Shown: positions 15,954-23,589 of the stretch, in pieces
Position numbering within the stretch: position 1 is the first letter of the stretch
Layout of the letters: each line of letters begins with the position of its first letter
Assembly: GCA_039029135.1 (NCBI GenBank)
Contig: JBCCGT010000036.1
Span: 1-42,613 of the forward strand
DNA from: JALZVT01 sp039029135
GTDB taxonomy: Bacteria; Pseudomonadota; Gammaproteobacteria; Pseudomonadales; Azotimanducaceae
Reading direction: 5' to 3'
Length of the DNA: 42,613 nt
Program-made: the position numbers and the translations under genes
The notes under the pieces: generated by a model
What the model was told of the DNA's origin: nothing
Seen by the model: only the letters and a program-made list of their open reading frames with translations
Databases searched by the model: none

Positions 15954-17177
15954 CTAAGAACAATTGGCCGCAGCGGGCTCGCGACGCAGCAGCATCCAGA
16001 TCAGGGGCACCAGTAGCCCAACGCCAAGCAGCAGCGACACGCCCGCCAGCAGCCACAGCGCGGTGTGCATGCCCCATATATCCAGCAGCCAGCCCAGAAT
16101 CGGCCCGGTCAACACATACCCGAACCGAAAGCCGAAACTGGCGAGCGAATTGGCCGTCGCGCGAAAGCGTCCCGGCAGTCGCTCGTTGAACGCGTTGCGC
16201 AGGATCACGAGCCCAACGCCTCTGGCCGCGAAGAACAGGCTGGTGACCACAATGCCCGCGACCAGACCGAGTTCGGCAAGCCCGATGTAGCCCAGCACCG
16301 GCGCCACAACGAGAAAACCGAGCAGGCTCACCGCGCCGAGGCGCTCCTCGAGCACGTGCGCCGACTGCCCGGCGACCCCGGCCACGACGGCCAGGGCACC
16401 CCAGAGGTAGCCGAAGTGCACCAGTCCAAGGCCGTGATCGCTCCAGATCTTCTGCACGAGCCAGACGCTGTAGAAGGTCGACAGCGACCAGAACGCGAGC
16501 GCAATGAAGATCTGGCGCAGCAGCGCATCGCTCGACAGCACGTGCCGCAGCACGTCGAACATGTCGCCCAAAGCGCTGCCGCGCGCCAGCCGTTCGCCGG
16601 GGGGTTCCACAAGCAGCACGGCCAGGACGAGCGGCAGCCAGCCGACGGCCGCCTGTGCGTAGGCGGCGAACTGCAGGCCCCACAACAGCGCCAGCGAACA
16701 GCACAGCGACGCGAGGCCCTCGGAGTAGTTGCGCATGCCCATGAGCTGCCCGATGACCCGACCGTTGCGGTTCTCTGGCCGATTGCGTCGGCCCAGCGCG
16801 ACCTCGCTGTCGTAGATCATCGCCAGATCGGCGCCAGAGACGAGCGACGCGCCCAGCGCGAGGCAGACCTCGAACGCGGCAAGCCCCCAAAAGCCATCTG
16901 CCACCAGCAGCAGGCTATTGCCCACGCCGTAGCACAACGAGCCCAGCACCAGCGTGACCTTGCGGCCAAGCAGATCCGCGAGATAGCCAGACGGCACCTC
17001 GAACAACACCATGACCAACGCGAACAGTGCCTGCAGGGTCAACACATCCTGCATATCGAGTCCCTTCGACTGAAAGAACGGCACCGCCACGGGAATGATC
17101 ACCATGAACGTCTGAAAGAACGCGAGCCCCAGCACGAGCGGGACGTTGCGCGCGACCACATCGTGTTCCTTGTTCAT
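15954..17177 (-). CDS. MFS transporter
   Basis: 407 residues with about 12 hydrophobic segments, a typical major-facilitator length. The loop between segments 2 and 3 reads GYLADLLGRKVTLVLGS, the MFS signature. LASFGFRFGYVLTGPILGWL lies in the C-terminal half. The substrate is unknown; drug or metabolite export is the common role for such solitary members. ATG at 17177 has GAGGAAG directly upstream; a longer frame to 17309 runs through the terminator and is rejected. The leader carries a promoter (17478-17507) and an attenuator-like structure (17283-17359), so expression is likely controlled by early termination. Confidence 0.87.
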   Translation of the reverse strand: MNKEHDVVARNVPLVLGLAFFQTFMVIIPVAVPFFQSKGLDMQDVLTLQALFALVMVLFEVPSGYLADLLGRKVTLVLGSLCYGVGNSLLLVADGFWGLAAFEVCLALGASLVSGADLAMIYDSEVALGRRNRPENRNGRVIGQLMGMRNYSEGLASLCCSLALLWGLQFAAYAQAAVGWLPLVLAVLLVEPPGERLARGSALGDMFDVLRHVLSSDALLRQIFIALAFWSLSTFYSVWLVQKIWSDHGLGLVHFGYLWGALAVVAGVAGQSAHVLEERLGAVSLLGFLVVAPVLGYIGLAELGLVAGIVVTSLFFAARGVGLVILRNAFNERLPGRFRATANSLASFGFRFGYVLTGPILGWLLDIWGMHTALWLLAGVSLLLGVGLLVPLIWMLLRREPAAANCS

Positions 17178-17282
17178 ATCTTCCTCCTCACTGTTAGGTC
17201 GCGAGCGCGGCGGGATCGCCGCCGCGCTCACGCGCTCGCTTCCTTCTCCCGGGGATCGCGAGCCGCGCGCGGATCGCGGGCG

Positions 17283-17359
17283 AAAAAAAACCCCGAAGGC
17301 TTTTGGCACTTCGGGGTTTTTGGCAGGTGATTGCTTGAGTCACGCTAACCCGAAGTGCC
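17283..17359 (-). promoter_or_regulatory. Transcription attenuator-like structure before the MFS gene
   Basis: Read on the minus strand, the order is an upstream arm (17359-17349, GGCACTTCGGG), a middle arm and a terminator arm. The terminator stem is a perfect 13-bp pairing of 17309-17321 with 17286-17298, with a loop at 17299-17308 and a T-tract from the eight A residues at 17283-17290. The middle arm also pairs perfectly over 11 bp (17305-17315) with the upstream arm. The two pairings share bases and exclude each other, the layout of an anti-terminator/terminator switch. The terminator ends about 105 bases before the MFS start codon. The hairpin is also a plausible plus-strand terminator, but no plus-strand gene runs into it. 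Confidence 0.6.
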
Positions 17360-17467
17360 TCCTGGGTCGAAAGACGCCAGGTTCACGCACAGCACGCGCG
17401 TCATGGCATAGGCCATGTCGGTCGCGCACGGTGCGTGCCATTTGATTTGGGTGACAACTGGGTGCAT
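17345..17467 (-). CDS. Possible leader peptide ORF before the MFS gene
   Basis: A 40-codon frame opens at ATG 17467, with further in-frame ATGs at 17416 and 17404, and ends at TAG 17345-17347. Its last codons (GGC ACT TCG GGT TAG) lie on the upstream arm of the attenuator. A ribosome reaching the stop would therefore mask that arm and favour termination, while a stalled one would favour the anti-terminator. No good Shine-Dalgarno sequence precedes any of the three ATGs, so translation is unproven. No run of a single amino acid that would hint at an amino-acid signal is obvious. Confidence 0.3.
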   Translation of the reverse strand: MHPVVTQIKWHAPCATDMAYAMTRVLCVNLASFDPGGTSG

Positions 17468-17477
17468 CGGGGATCGC

Positions 17478-17507
17478 CCTATACGCCTGGGTTAACGAGG
17501 TTCTCAA
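17478..17507 (-). promoter_or_regulatory. Sigma70-like promoter for the MFS gene
   Basis: On the minus strand TTGAGA (17507-17502) is followed after 18 bases by TATAGG (17483-17478). That gives one mismatch to the -35 and two to the -10 consensus. Transcription would start near 17471, about 290 bases before the MFS ATG, leaving a long leader that contains the attenuator. Confidence 0.5.
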
Positions 17508-17510
17508 TAC

Positions 17511-17539
17511 CGCGGTCGGCCGCCTTGCGGCCGGCCGCG
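17511..17539. other. Strong GC hairpin upstream of the MFS promoter
   Basis: A 13-bp stem (17511-17523 with 17527-17539, one G-T pair) closes a three-base CTT loop. It sits immediately behind the -35 hexamer of the minus-strand promoter. It could be an operator palindrome, a terminator without a T-tract, or a cruciform-prone spacer. Confidence 0.5.
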
Positions 17540-17689
17540 ACCAACGACCTGAATACCTTAGCAGCGGTCGTACAACCTGCCAGCTCAGCGGAACGCCCGC
17601 GTCGCGGCTCGACTACCACAAGGGGCGCGAACTATGCGCGCGCCCATGGACCCTGTCAATCGCGCGGGCGTGATCGAGTTCGACTCTCA

Positions 17690-17741
17690 CGACGATTGGG
17701 GCCGAAGATTGGGGCGGACGATTGGGGCACACGGTTGGGGC
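17690..17741. repeat. Four tandem 13-bp repeats (consensus CGACGATTGGGGC)
   Basis: Units start at 17690, 17703, 17716 and 17729 with no spacers, and all share the core TTGGGGC. They lie 115 bases before the aminotransferase start in an otherwise empty region, so they may be regulator binding sites or a simple tandem expansion. The 678 bases from 17178 to 17855 hold no other recognisable gene apart from the possible leader ORF. Confidence 0.7.
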
Positions 17742-17855
17742 GAACGAACGCGCCGAGTTCTGGCCGACACTCGGTCGCCAAACCGGCGACGACGCGGTCA
17801 ACGCGAGACGCTGCTAGCATGGCGACGGGGCAGCAGGAACCTGGAGGGGGCAGAC

Positions 17856-19019
17856 ATGAGCGAGATCCTGTACGACTTTGGCACCGGGCGTTCGGATCCG
17901 GCGACGTTTCCGGTGGCCGCGCTGCAGCAGGCGGCGCACACCGTGCTGGAACGCGACCGCGTCATTCTCACCGAGTACCCGGGCTCGCTAGGCTATGTAC
18001 CCCTGCGCGTCGCCATGGCCCGCCGCGAGGGCGATCGCGAGGGTGTCTCCGTCGATCCGGATCAGATCGCGCTCACCAACGGCTCGATGCAGGCCGTGAC
18101 CCTGGTGGCAGAGGCGCTGACCCGCCCCGGCGACACGGTCATCACGGAGGACTTCACCTATCCCGGCACGCTGAGCGCCTACCGTGGCCTCGGCATCGAC
18201 GTGCAGGGCGTCGGGATGGACGCCGGCGGCATGCGCATGGATCTGCTGCGCGATCGCATGGAACTGCTGCGCCGCAGCGGGCGCCTGCCGAAGTTCATCT
18301 ACGTGCTGACCAACTATCAGAATCCTTCCGGCGCGGTCATGCCCACCGACCGACGGCAGGAACTGCTCGCGATCGGTCGCGAGTACGCAACGCCCATCGT
18401 CGAGGACAACTGCTACGGCGACGTGCACTACGCCGGCGACGTGCCGCCGGCGCTCTTCGCGCTGTCCGATGATCCCAGCATCATCTATCTGGGCTCGCTG
18501 TCGAAGATACTGGCCCCCGGCATGCGCCTGGGCTACCTGCTGGCGAAGCCGCCGATGCTTGCGACGCTGTTGGCCCGGCGGCACGACGCCGGACCCAACA
18601 CGCTGGCGGCCGCGATTGCGGCGGAGTTTTACGCCGACGGCATCGACGCGCACTGCGCGGTCAGCAACCCGCCGCTGCATAGCAAGCTGCGGCTGCTGCG
18701 CGCCTCGCTCGAGTCCGAGCTGGGCGATCTCGGGCGCTGGTCGGATCCCGCCGGAGGGCTGTTCCTGTGGCTGCGCTATCCCGATGACGTCGACCACCGC
18801 AAGCTGATGGCCATCGCGGAAGAGGCGGGGGTGAAGTACCTGCCGGGTATCTCGTTCCACTACAAGTTCGGCAAGGCGCCGTTCCTGCGCCTCGCGTTCG
18901 GTCATCTCACGGAAGAAACGATCGCGGCCGGGGTGCCCGTGCTAGCGGACTGCATCCGCCGCGCGCGGACGAGCAACGAAGCACCCGAGTACGCGGACAA
19001 CTGGGTGGCGTTCGACTAA
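17856..19019 (+). CDS. PLP-dependent aminotransferase (fold type I, class I/II)
   Basis: 387 residues. Cytosolic PLP enzyme related to 2-aminoadipate and MocR-type aminotransferases but without the N-terminal winged helix. Visible are TNGSMQAVTLVAEAL (cofactor phosphate region), NYQNPSGAVMP with Asn156, the aspartate and tyrosine in VEDNCYGDV (Asp184, Tyr187), and the Schiff-base lysine in LGSLSKILAPGMRLGY (Lys217). The C terminus ends with a helical cap. ATG at 17856 follows GGAGGG; the frame is open further upstream to 17634 but carries the tandem repeats there. The amino donor and acceptor are unknown. Confidence 0.87.
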   Translation: MSEILYDFGTGRSDPATFPVAALQQAAHTVLERDRVILTEYPGSLGYVPLRVAMARREGDREGVSVDPDQIALTNGSMQAVTLVAEALTRPGDTVITEDFTYPGTLSAYRGLGIDVQGVGMDAGGMRMDLLRDRMELLRRSGRLPKFIYVLTNYQNPSGAVMPTDRRQELLAIGREYATPIVEDNCYGDVHYAGDVPPALFALSDDPSIIYLGSLSKILAPGMRLGYLLAKPPMLATLLARRHDAGPNTLAAAIAAEFYADGIDAHCAVSNPPLHSKLRLLRASLESELGDLGRWSDPAGGLFLWLRYPDDVDHRKLMAIAEEAGVKYLPGISFHYKFGKAPFLRLAFGHLTEETIAAGVPVLADCIRRARTSNEAPEYADNWVAFD

Positions 19020-19061
19020 CGAGGCAACGCCTGACACGACGGGCCGCAAGGAGCACAGCGC

Positions 19062-19631
19062 ATGCCGAGCAGGGACGCACCAGGCGCCATCATCATCGTC
19101 AGCGGCGCGCCGGCCGTCGGCAAGACCACCGTATCCGCGCTGCTCGCGAGCGACGAGGACGCCGACCCACAGGCGCCGATCGCCGTGCATCTGCGCACGG
19201 ATGCGTTTCACGAGTTTGTGGCGCGGGGCTACATCGCGCCCTGGCTGCCGGAGAGTTACGCTCAGAACACCACCATCTCGCGCGCGATCGTCGCCGCGGC
19301 GACCGCCTACGCGCGCGGCGGCTGGGACGTCTACGCCGACGGCGTGGTGGGTCCATGGTTTCTGCCGCCCTTCCGCACGGCCTGCGAGCGCCACGGCATC
19401 GACCTGCACTACGTGGTCCTGCGCCCGGACGACGCCCTCACCGTCGAGCGCGCGGCCGCGCGGCGCGAACAGCCCCTGCCGGACTACCCGCGGACTATGC
19501 TGAGTGCGTTCGCCGATCTGGGCGAGTTGGAGTCCCACGTCCTCGACAGCAGCGCGCTGAATCCGGCGGCAACGGCGGCCCGCATCCGGGAGCGCCTGGC
19601 GCGGGGCGAGCTGCGACTGCCTGTCGACTAA
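19062..19631 (+). CDS. P-loop kinase-like ATPase
   Basis: 189 residues. Begins with a strand and Walker A loop, IIIVSGAPAVGKTTVSALLA, typical of small AAA_33/zeta-toxin or chloramphenicol-phosphotransferase-like kinases. A later acidic segment VYADGVVGPWFL could contribute the metal or substrate aspartate, and an arginine-rich lid follows (VERAAARREQ). AAGGAG at 19048-19053 is well placed before ATG 19062. It lies 42 bases after the aminotransferase gene, so co-transcription is likely. The phosphate acceptor is unknown; no antitoxin partner is adjacent, which argues against a zeta-type toxin. Confidence 0.8.
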   Translation: MPSRDAPGAIIIVSGAPAVGKTTVSALLASDEDADPQAPIAVHLRTDAFHEFVARGYIAPWLPESYAQNTTISRAIVAAATAYARGGWDVYADGVVGPWFLPPFRTACERHGIDLHYVVLRPDDALTVERAAARREQPLPDYPRTMLSAFADLGELESHVLDSSALNPAATAARIRERLARGELRLPVD

Positions 19632-19896
19632 GCCAGTCCAGCCAGGTCGGGCGTCTCGCTTGCAACCGGCAGCAGGTCGCTCTTGGAACGCGCTCGGGTC
19701 GACAATTCGGCCAGCCCGCCGCGCACCGTGCCGCCAGTGCGCGCCCCATCCCGGCGACTGACCGGACGCATCTGTTAAGAAAGGTTCCATTGAGCCCGCA
19801 CAGATGGGCGCCGCCTCGTCCCGACAGGCATCGCGCAGCGCTTTAGCACACCCAACCACCAGGCAACACGGCCGCCCGGGGAAACGGAGTATCGCC

Positions 19897-20589
19897 ATGG
19901 CCCGTTCGACAACCGCACTGCTGCGTCACCTGCTTATCGCGATGTTGCTGCCGGGCGCCATCGCACACGCCGAGGGGGAACGCGCGCCGATCTGGGTGCC
20001 CAGCGACGGCCCAGCCAACTGGCGCGCCGAACCGAATCCCTACGCGAGCCCCGATCGCGACGGCGATGGCGTCGAGGACGCCGTCGACCGCTGTCCCGCC
20101 TCACGCCCGAACGAAGCGGTGGCGCTGGATGGCTGCATGGCGATCCGTGACAGCCTGCTCGGCACCATTCGATTCGTGAACAACAGCCTGGGCTACGCGT
20201 CCAGCACCCGCGCCGTGCGCACCGCCGCCGCGTTCAAACGTCGCTACCCGCACGCCCGGCTGCTGCTGGTCGGCCACGCGGTCGACGGCGGCTCCTTCGC
20301 GGTGCAGCACCAGCTCGGCATGCGCCGCGCCAACCGCGTGCGCGAGGCGCTGATGCGGCTCGGCATCGACGGCAACGCGATCCTGGTCCGGAGCGCCGGA
20401 CCCGACGAACCGATTGCGACCAACGACACGGCGGGCGGTCGCGCGCAGAATCGACGCGTCGAGATCCGCACGATTCCCGCCGATCTCGGCATCGACCGCC
20501 GCGACAATCGCGCGCGGCGCGTCAGGGTCTATGTGACCGGCAGCGGGCGACCTGGCGCGACCGAGATCGCTCAGGCCGGGTACAGATAG
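19897..20589 (+). CDS. OmpA-family outer membrane protein with type 3 repeat
   Basis: 230 residues. A signal peptide (MARSTTALLRHLLIAMLL ... AHA) is followed by a short calcium-binding thrombospondin-type repeat (DRDGDGVEDAVDRCP). The OmpA/MotB-like peptidoglycan-binding domain covers roughly residues 85-200: LLLVGHAVDGGS, the helix RRANRVREALMRLGID, and a final strand QNRRVEIRT. The usual NP of the RxxAV motif is absent, and GHT/D is changed to GHAVD, a mild variant. The 3' end overlaps the convergent acyl-CoA dehydrogenase by 19 bases. The 265-base gap upstream holds no gene that I can support. Confidence 0.83.
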   Translation: MARSTTALLRHLLIAMLLPGAIAHAEGERAPIWVPSDGPANWRAEPNPYASPDRDGDGVEDAVDRCPASRPNEAVALDGCMAIRDSLLGTIRFVNNSLGYASSTRAVRTAAAFKRRYPHARLLLVGHAVDGGSFAVQHQLGMRRANRVREALMRLGIDGNAILVRSAGPDEPIATNDTAGGRAQNRRVEIRTIPADLGIDRRDNRARRVRVYVTGSGRPGATEIAQAGYR

Positions 20590-21815
20590 GCGGCCGCATC
20601 AAAGTCGTCCTGCTCGGCTGCCTCTAGCCGGGCGATGGTCTGCAGGTGCACCTCGTCCGGGCCGTCCGCGATGCGCAGTCCGCGGGCGCGAACCAGCGCC
20701 GCCGCCGCGGGCGTGTCGTCGGTCATGCCGGCGGCGCCGAATAGCTGCACGGCCCGGTCCGCCACCGCCTGATAGACGCGGAAGGTCGCGACCTTGATCA
20801 TCGAGATTTCCTTGCGGGCCGCCTTGTTGCCGACGCTGTCGAGCAGCCAGGCGGCGCGCTTCACCAGCAGCCGCGCCTGATCGATTTCGATGCGGGACAG
20901 CGCGATCGCCTCCTTCGTCGAGCTGTATTCATCGACCCGGCGCCCGAAGGTCGAGCGCGCGCGAGTGCGGTCGATCATCAGGCTGATCAGCACCTCGCAT
21001 TCGCCGATCGCGCGCATGCAGTGATGCAGACGCGCAGGACCGAGCCGCGCCTGGCCAATTGCGAACCCGTCGCCTTCCTGGCCGATCAGATAGCGGCGCG
21101 GTACGCGCACCCGGTCGAAGCGAAACTGGGTGTGACGCCCGGTCGCGTCGAGATGCCCGAAGATGGGCACGTCGCGCTCGACCACGACGCCGGGCCGATC
21201 CAGCGGCACGAGCACCAGGCTCTGGCGCCGCGACTTGCTGGCTTCGGGATCGGTGACGCCGACCAGGACGGAAAAGCGCGTGCGTGCAAGCGAGCCATTG
21301 GACGAAAACCACTTGCGTCCCGTAATCAAAAAGTCGTCGCCATCGGCCTCGATGCGCGTTTCGAGGTTGGCCGGATCGCTGGACGCGACCGCTGGCTCCG
21401 TCATCGAGAAACAGGACCCGCAGTCGCCGTCCAACAGCGGCTGCAGAAATTCGGCCTTCTGCTCGTCGCTGCCAAAGAGCTGCAGCAGTTCCATGTTGGG
21501 CGTATCCGGCGCGTGGGAATTGCATACCCGCGACGCCCAGGGAAGACGCCCGAGAATCTCTGCGACGCCCGTAAACTCCAGATTCGACAGTCGCGTGCCG
21601 GGCTCATCCTCGGCAAGACGCGGCAGGGCCAGGTTCCACAAACCGAGCGACTTGGCCTCCGCGCGCAGTTCGGTCTCGATCGCCGGCTGCTCAGAACCCG
21701 CGGCCGCCTGTTCCCGCCAGAGCTTGTGATTCGGCAGGATGCGCTCAGCAAACAGTCGGGCGACCGCGTCCTGAACGTCCTGCGCGGTTGCGCTGATGGC
21801 AAAAGGTTCGCTCAT
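20571..21815 (-). CDS. Acyl-CoA dehydrogenase (ACAD10/11-like)
   Basis: 414 residues. FAD enzyme that introduces the alpha-beta double bond into acyl-CoA. The N-terminal helical domain is followed by the beta domain with CFSMTEPAVASSDPANLET and GRKWFSSNG, then RLHHCMRAIGECE and RARSTFGRRVDEYSSTKEAI in the C-terminal helices. The last 70 residues include VQLFGAAGMTDDTP and RIADGPDEVHLQTIAR. The pattern is nearest to ACAD10/11-type proteins, by eye. GGGAGGG precedes the ATG at 21815. It is divergent from an SDR gene (107 bases between), and both would fit acyl-CoA beta-oxidation, for example of a side chain. Confidence 0.9.
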   Translation of the reverse strand: MSEPFAISATAQDVQDAVARLFAERILPNHKLWREQAAAGSEQPAIETELRAEAKSLGLWNLALPRLAEDEPGTRLSNLEFTGVAEILGRLPWASRVCNSHAPDTPNMELLQLFGSDEQKAEFLQPLLDGDCGSCFSMTEPAVASSDPANLETRIEADGDDFLITGRKWFSSNGSLARTRFSVLVGVTDPEASKSRRQSLVLVPLDRPGVVVERDVPIFGHLDATGRHTQFRFDRVRVPRRYLIGQEGDGFAIGQARLGPARLHHCMRAIGECEVLISLMIDRTRARSTFGRRVDEYSSTKEAIALSRIEIDQARLLVKRAAWLLDSVGNKAARKEISMIKVATFRVYQAVADRAVQLFGAAGMTDDTPAAAALVRARGLRIADGPDEVHLQTIARLEAAEQDDFDAAAYLYPA

Positions 21816-21922
21816 GAGTCCCTCCCAAAGTGTCGCCTGGCGGCACCAGCACGACGATGAAAAACAGCCGCTAGCTTGAACCGCAAGCGGCGCGGCGGGC
21901 AAGATGCGTCGGTTCTGGAGCG

Positions 21923-22798
21923 ATGGACGTGGGGTGGCCTGTGGAGTTTTCCGGCGAAGTCGTACTCGTCACCGGCGGCAGTCGCGGCCTGGGCGCTGCG
22001 TTTTCGCGCTTTCTGGCGAGCGCCGGCGCACACGTTGCGATCAACAGCACCGGCAGAGACGACGGTGCGCGCAAGCTCGCCGCTGAGCTGAACGCCGCCG
22101 GCCATCGGGCGACGGCGGTCAACGGAGCGGTGGAAGACGCGGCCGCGCTGGTGGAGGCGACGATCGCGCGCTGCGGCGGTCTGCACGCCATCGTTCACAA
22201 CGCCGGCTTCGTACAAGACAAGACGCTGCGCAAGATGACCGACGCGCAGTGGGACGCGGTGCTGGACGTGCATCTGAAGGCCGGGTGGGCGCTCAGCCGG
22301 GCCGCGTGGCCGACCTTCGAGGCAAACGGCTACGGCCGGGTGGTGCTGATCTCGTCGAGCGCCGGGCTGTACGGCAACTTTGGGCAAAGCAACTACGCGG
22401 CGGCCAAGATGGGCATGTACGGGCTGTGCCGCGCCATGGCGCTCGAGGGCGAAGCGCTGGATATCGGCTGCAACTGCGTCGCCCCGTTCGGTGCGACCAC
22501 GATGAACAACGCGAACATGACCGATGAGTTCCAGCGCGAGATTCGCACCGACTACGTGGCCCCGATCATTGGCTATCTCGCGCACGCGGCCTGCCGGGAG
22601 AACGGCGGGTTATTCGAGGCCTCGGCGGGCAGCTTCAAGAAACTGCGCTGGGAGCGCGGCAAGGGACTGCGCCTGCCGCGCGATCAGCCCATGACGCTGG
22701 CCGCCATCGCCGCGGGCTGGGACGACGTGGTCAGCTTCGCCGCCACGGAGCATCCGCGCGACATGCGCGAGGCGCTGCGCGGCCTGTACGAAGAGTGA
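21923..22798 (+). CDS. Short-chain dehydrogenase/reductase (hydroxyacyl-CoA dehydrogenase-like)
   Basis: 291 residues. NAD(P)-binding Rossmann enzyme: VVLVTGGSRGLGAAFSRFL (cofactor loop), VHNAGFVQDKTL, and catalytic residues in ISSSAGLYGNFGQSNYAAAK (Ser, Tyr, Lys). After the core comes an extra 50-residue C-terminal part. The arrangement resembles the dehydrogenase half of multifunctional beta-oxidation enzymes. It faces away from an acyl-CoA dehydrogenase gene, supporting a fatty acyl or steroid side-chain role. A cluster of REP-like repeats begins two bases after the stop. Confidence 0.85.
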   Translation: MDVGWPVEFSGEVVLVTGGSRGLGAAFSRFLASAGAHVAINSTGRDDGARKLAAELNAAGHRATAVNGAVEDAAALVEATIARCGGLHAIVHNAGFVQDKTLRKMTDAQWDAVLDVHLKAGWALSRAAWPTFEANGYGRVVLISSSAGLYGNFGQSNYAAAKMGMYGLCRAMALEGEALDIGCNCVAPFGATTMNNANMTDEFQREIRTDYVAPIIGYLAHAACRENGGLFEASAGSFKKLRWERGKGLRLPRDQPMTLAAIAAGWDDVVSFAATEHPRDMREALRGLYEE

Positions 22799-22800
22799 CC

Positions 22801-22895
22801 GCCGCGCCCGCTCAGGGCGCGCTTATTGCTCCTTGAAGCCGCGCCCGGTCAGGGCGCGCATTTTGCTCGTAGGGGCCGCGCCCGCTCAGGGCGCG
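22801..22895. repeat. Three REP-like hairpin repeats with 37-bp period
   Basis: The 21-base unit GCCGCGCCCGCTCAGGGCGCG starts at 22801, 22838 and 22875 (the middle copy has G for C in the loop). Each forms a 7- to 8-bp stem, CGCGCCC with GGGCGCG. The two 16-base spacers share TTGCTC. The third copy runs into the coding end of the convergent SRPBCC gene and supplies its stop and last residues. Likely a BIME-type cluster acting as a bidirectional transcript end. Confidence 0.75.
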
Positions 22896-23449
22896 GCGGA
22901 GGGATCACCCCGCTCGACATAGTTGCGCAGCCGCAGGAGTTGGCCGAGCTGCACCTGATCGACCGGCTCGGCCCAGCCGTCGAGCCCGCCGCCGTTGACC
23001 CGATAGCGATAGCTCAGCCGCGTGCCGGTGTCGGTCGCCTCGAGCAGGAAGGTCATGCTGCCGCTGACCGCCATGGTCTGCAGCGGGCCGAGTCCGCCCG
23101 CGAGGCGCAGCTCGCCCGTATCGCGCTCGGCACGCGGCGGCCGTGCGAACACCACTCGCATGTGCTCGACGAAGCCGCCGTCGGCGAGCCGTTCACAGAA
23201 GCAGCCGCCCGGCCGCGCCCGCAGGCTGAACGCCCTGGCCTCACCGCCGTAGGAGTGACTCGCGTCCCACCACTTGGCGATGTCCCGCGTGAGTGCGCGG
23301 TAAACCGCGCGCGGCGAGCCGTCGAGCTGCAGCTCGTGCGCCGACAGAAAGCCGCTCGGGCCTGCCTCGCGAACTTCCGCGCCGGCGTGCGTCGTCGGGA
23401 AGACGAGCATCGAAAGTCCCAATAGTCCCAGCCAATTTGCGCGCGCCAT
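22886..23449 (-). CDS. Exported SRPBCC-family protein
   Basis: 187 residues. An N-terminal hydrophobic signal (ANWLGLLGLSMLVFPTTHA) suggests export, with cleavage near AGA. The rest reads as a START/polyketide-cyclase-like fold: FLSAHELQLDGSPRAVYRAL at the start, ISKWWD-type segment IAKWWDASHSYGG, a central strand series and LLEATDTGTRLSYRYRVN. Such domains bind hydrophobic ligands in a deep pocket; the ligand is unknown. Members with signal peptides are less common than cytosolic ones. Its last four residues (SAAP) and stop are encoded by a copy of the REP-like repeat, so the C terminus may be recently altered. Confidence 0.82.
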   Translation of the reverse strand: MARANWLGLLGLSMLVFPTTHAGAEVREAGPSGFLSAHELQLDGSPRAVYRALTRDIAKWWDASHSYGGEARAFSLRARPGGCFCERLADGGFVEHMRVVFARPPRAERDTGELRLAGGLGPLQTMAVSGSMTFLLEATDTGTRLSYRYRVNGGGLDGWAEPVDQVQLGQLLRLRNYVERGDPSAAP

Positions 23450-23589
23450 CGCTTGCCCCCGATCGTTCGCTTAGCAATAGTGTGAGCGCTTTAAACCACC
23501 CAAGACGGGATTGAATGAGCGCGACCTCGGCGGCCGTGAACCCGGCGCCCGGCGGCGCCGCGATCCCATCGAAAAAAGAGACTCACCGA

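Noticed and set aside
15787..16890. A 367-codon minus-strand frame over the MFS gene
   Set aside because: The overlapping frame 15954-17177 encodes a clear 12-helix MFS transporter; this one is Arg-rich and featureless.
19062..19631. Zeta-type toxin of a toxin-antitoxin pair
   Set aside because: A P-loop kinase fold alone is not enough; no small antitoxin gene precedes or follows it and the neighbour is an aminotransferase.
22801..22895. Possible mini CRISPR array (three repeats, 16-base spacers)
   Set aside because: Spacers are too short and resemble each other (both contain TTGCTC), there are only three repeats and no cas genes; a REP-like cluster explains it better.
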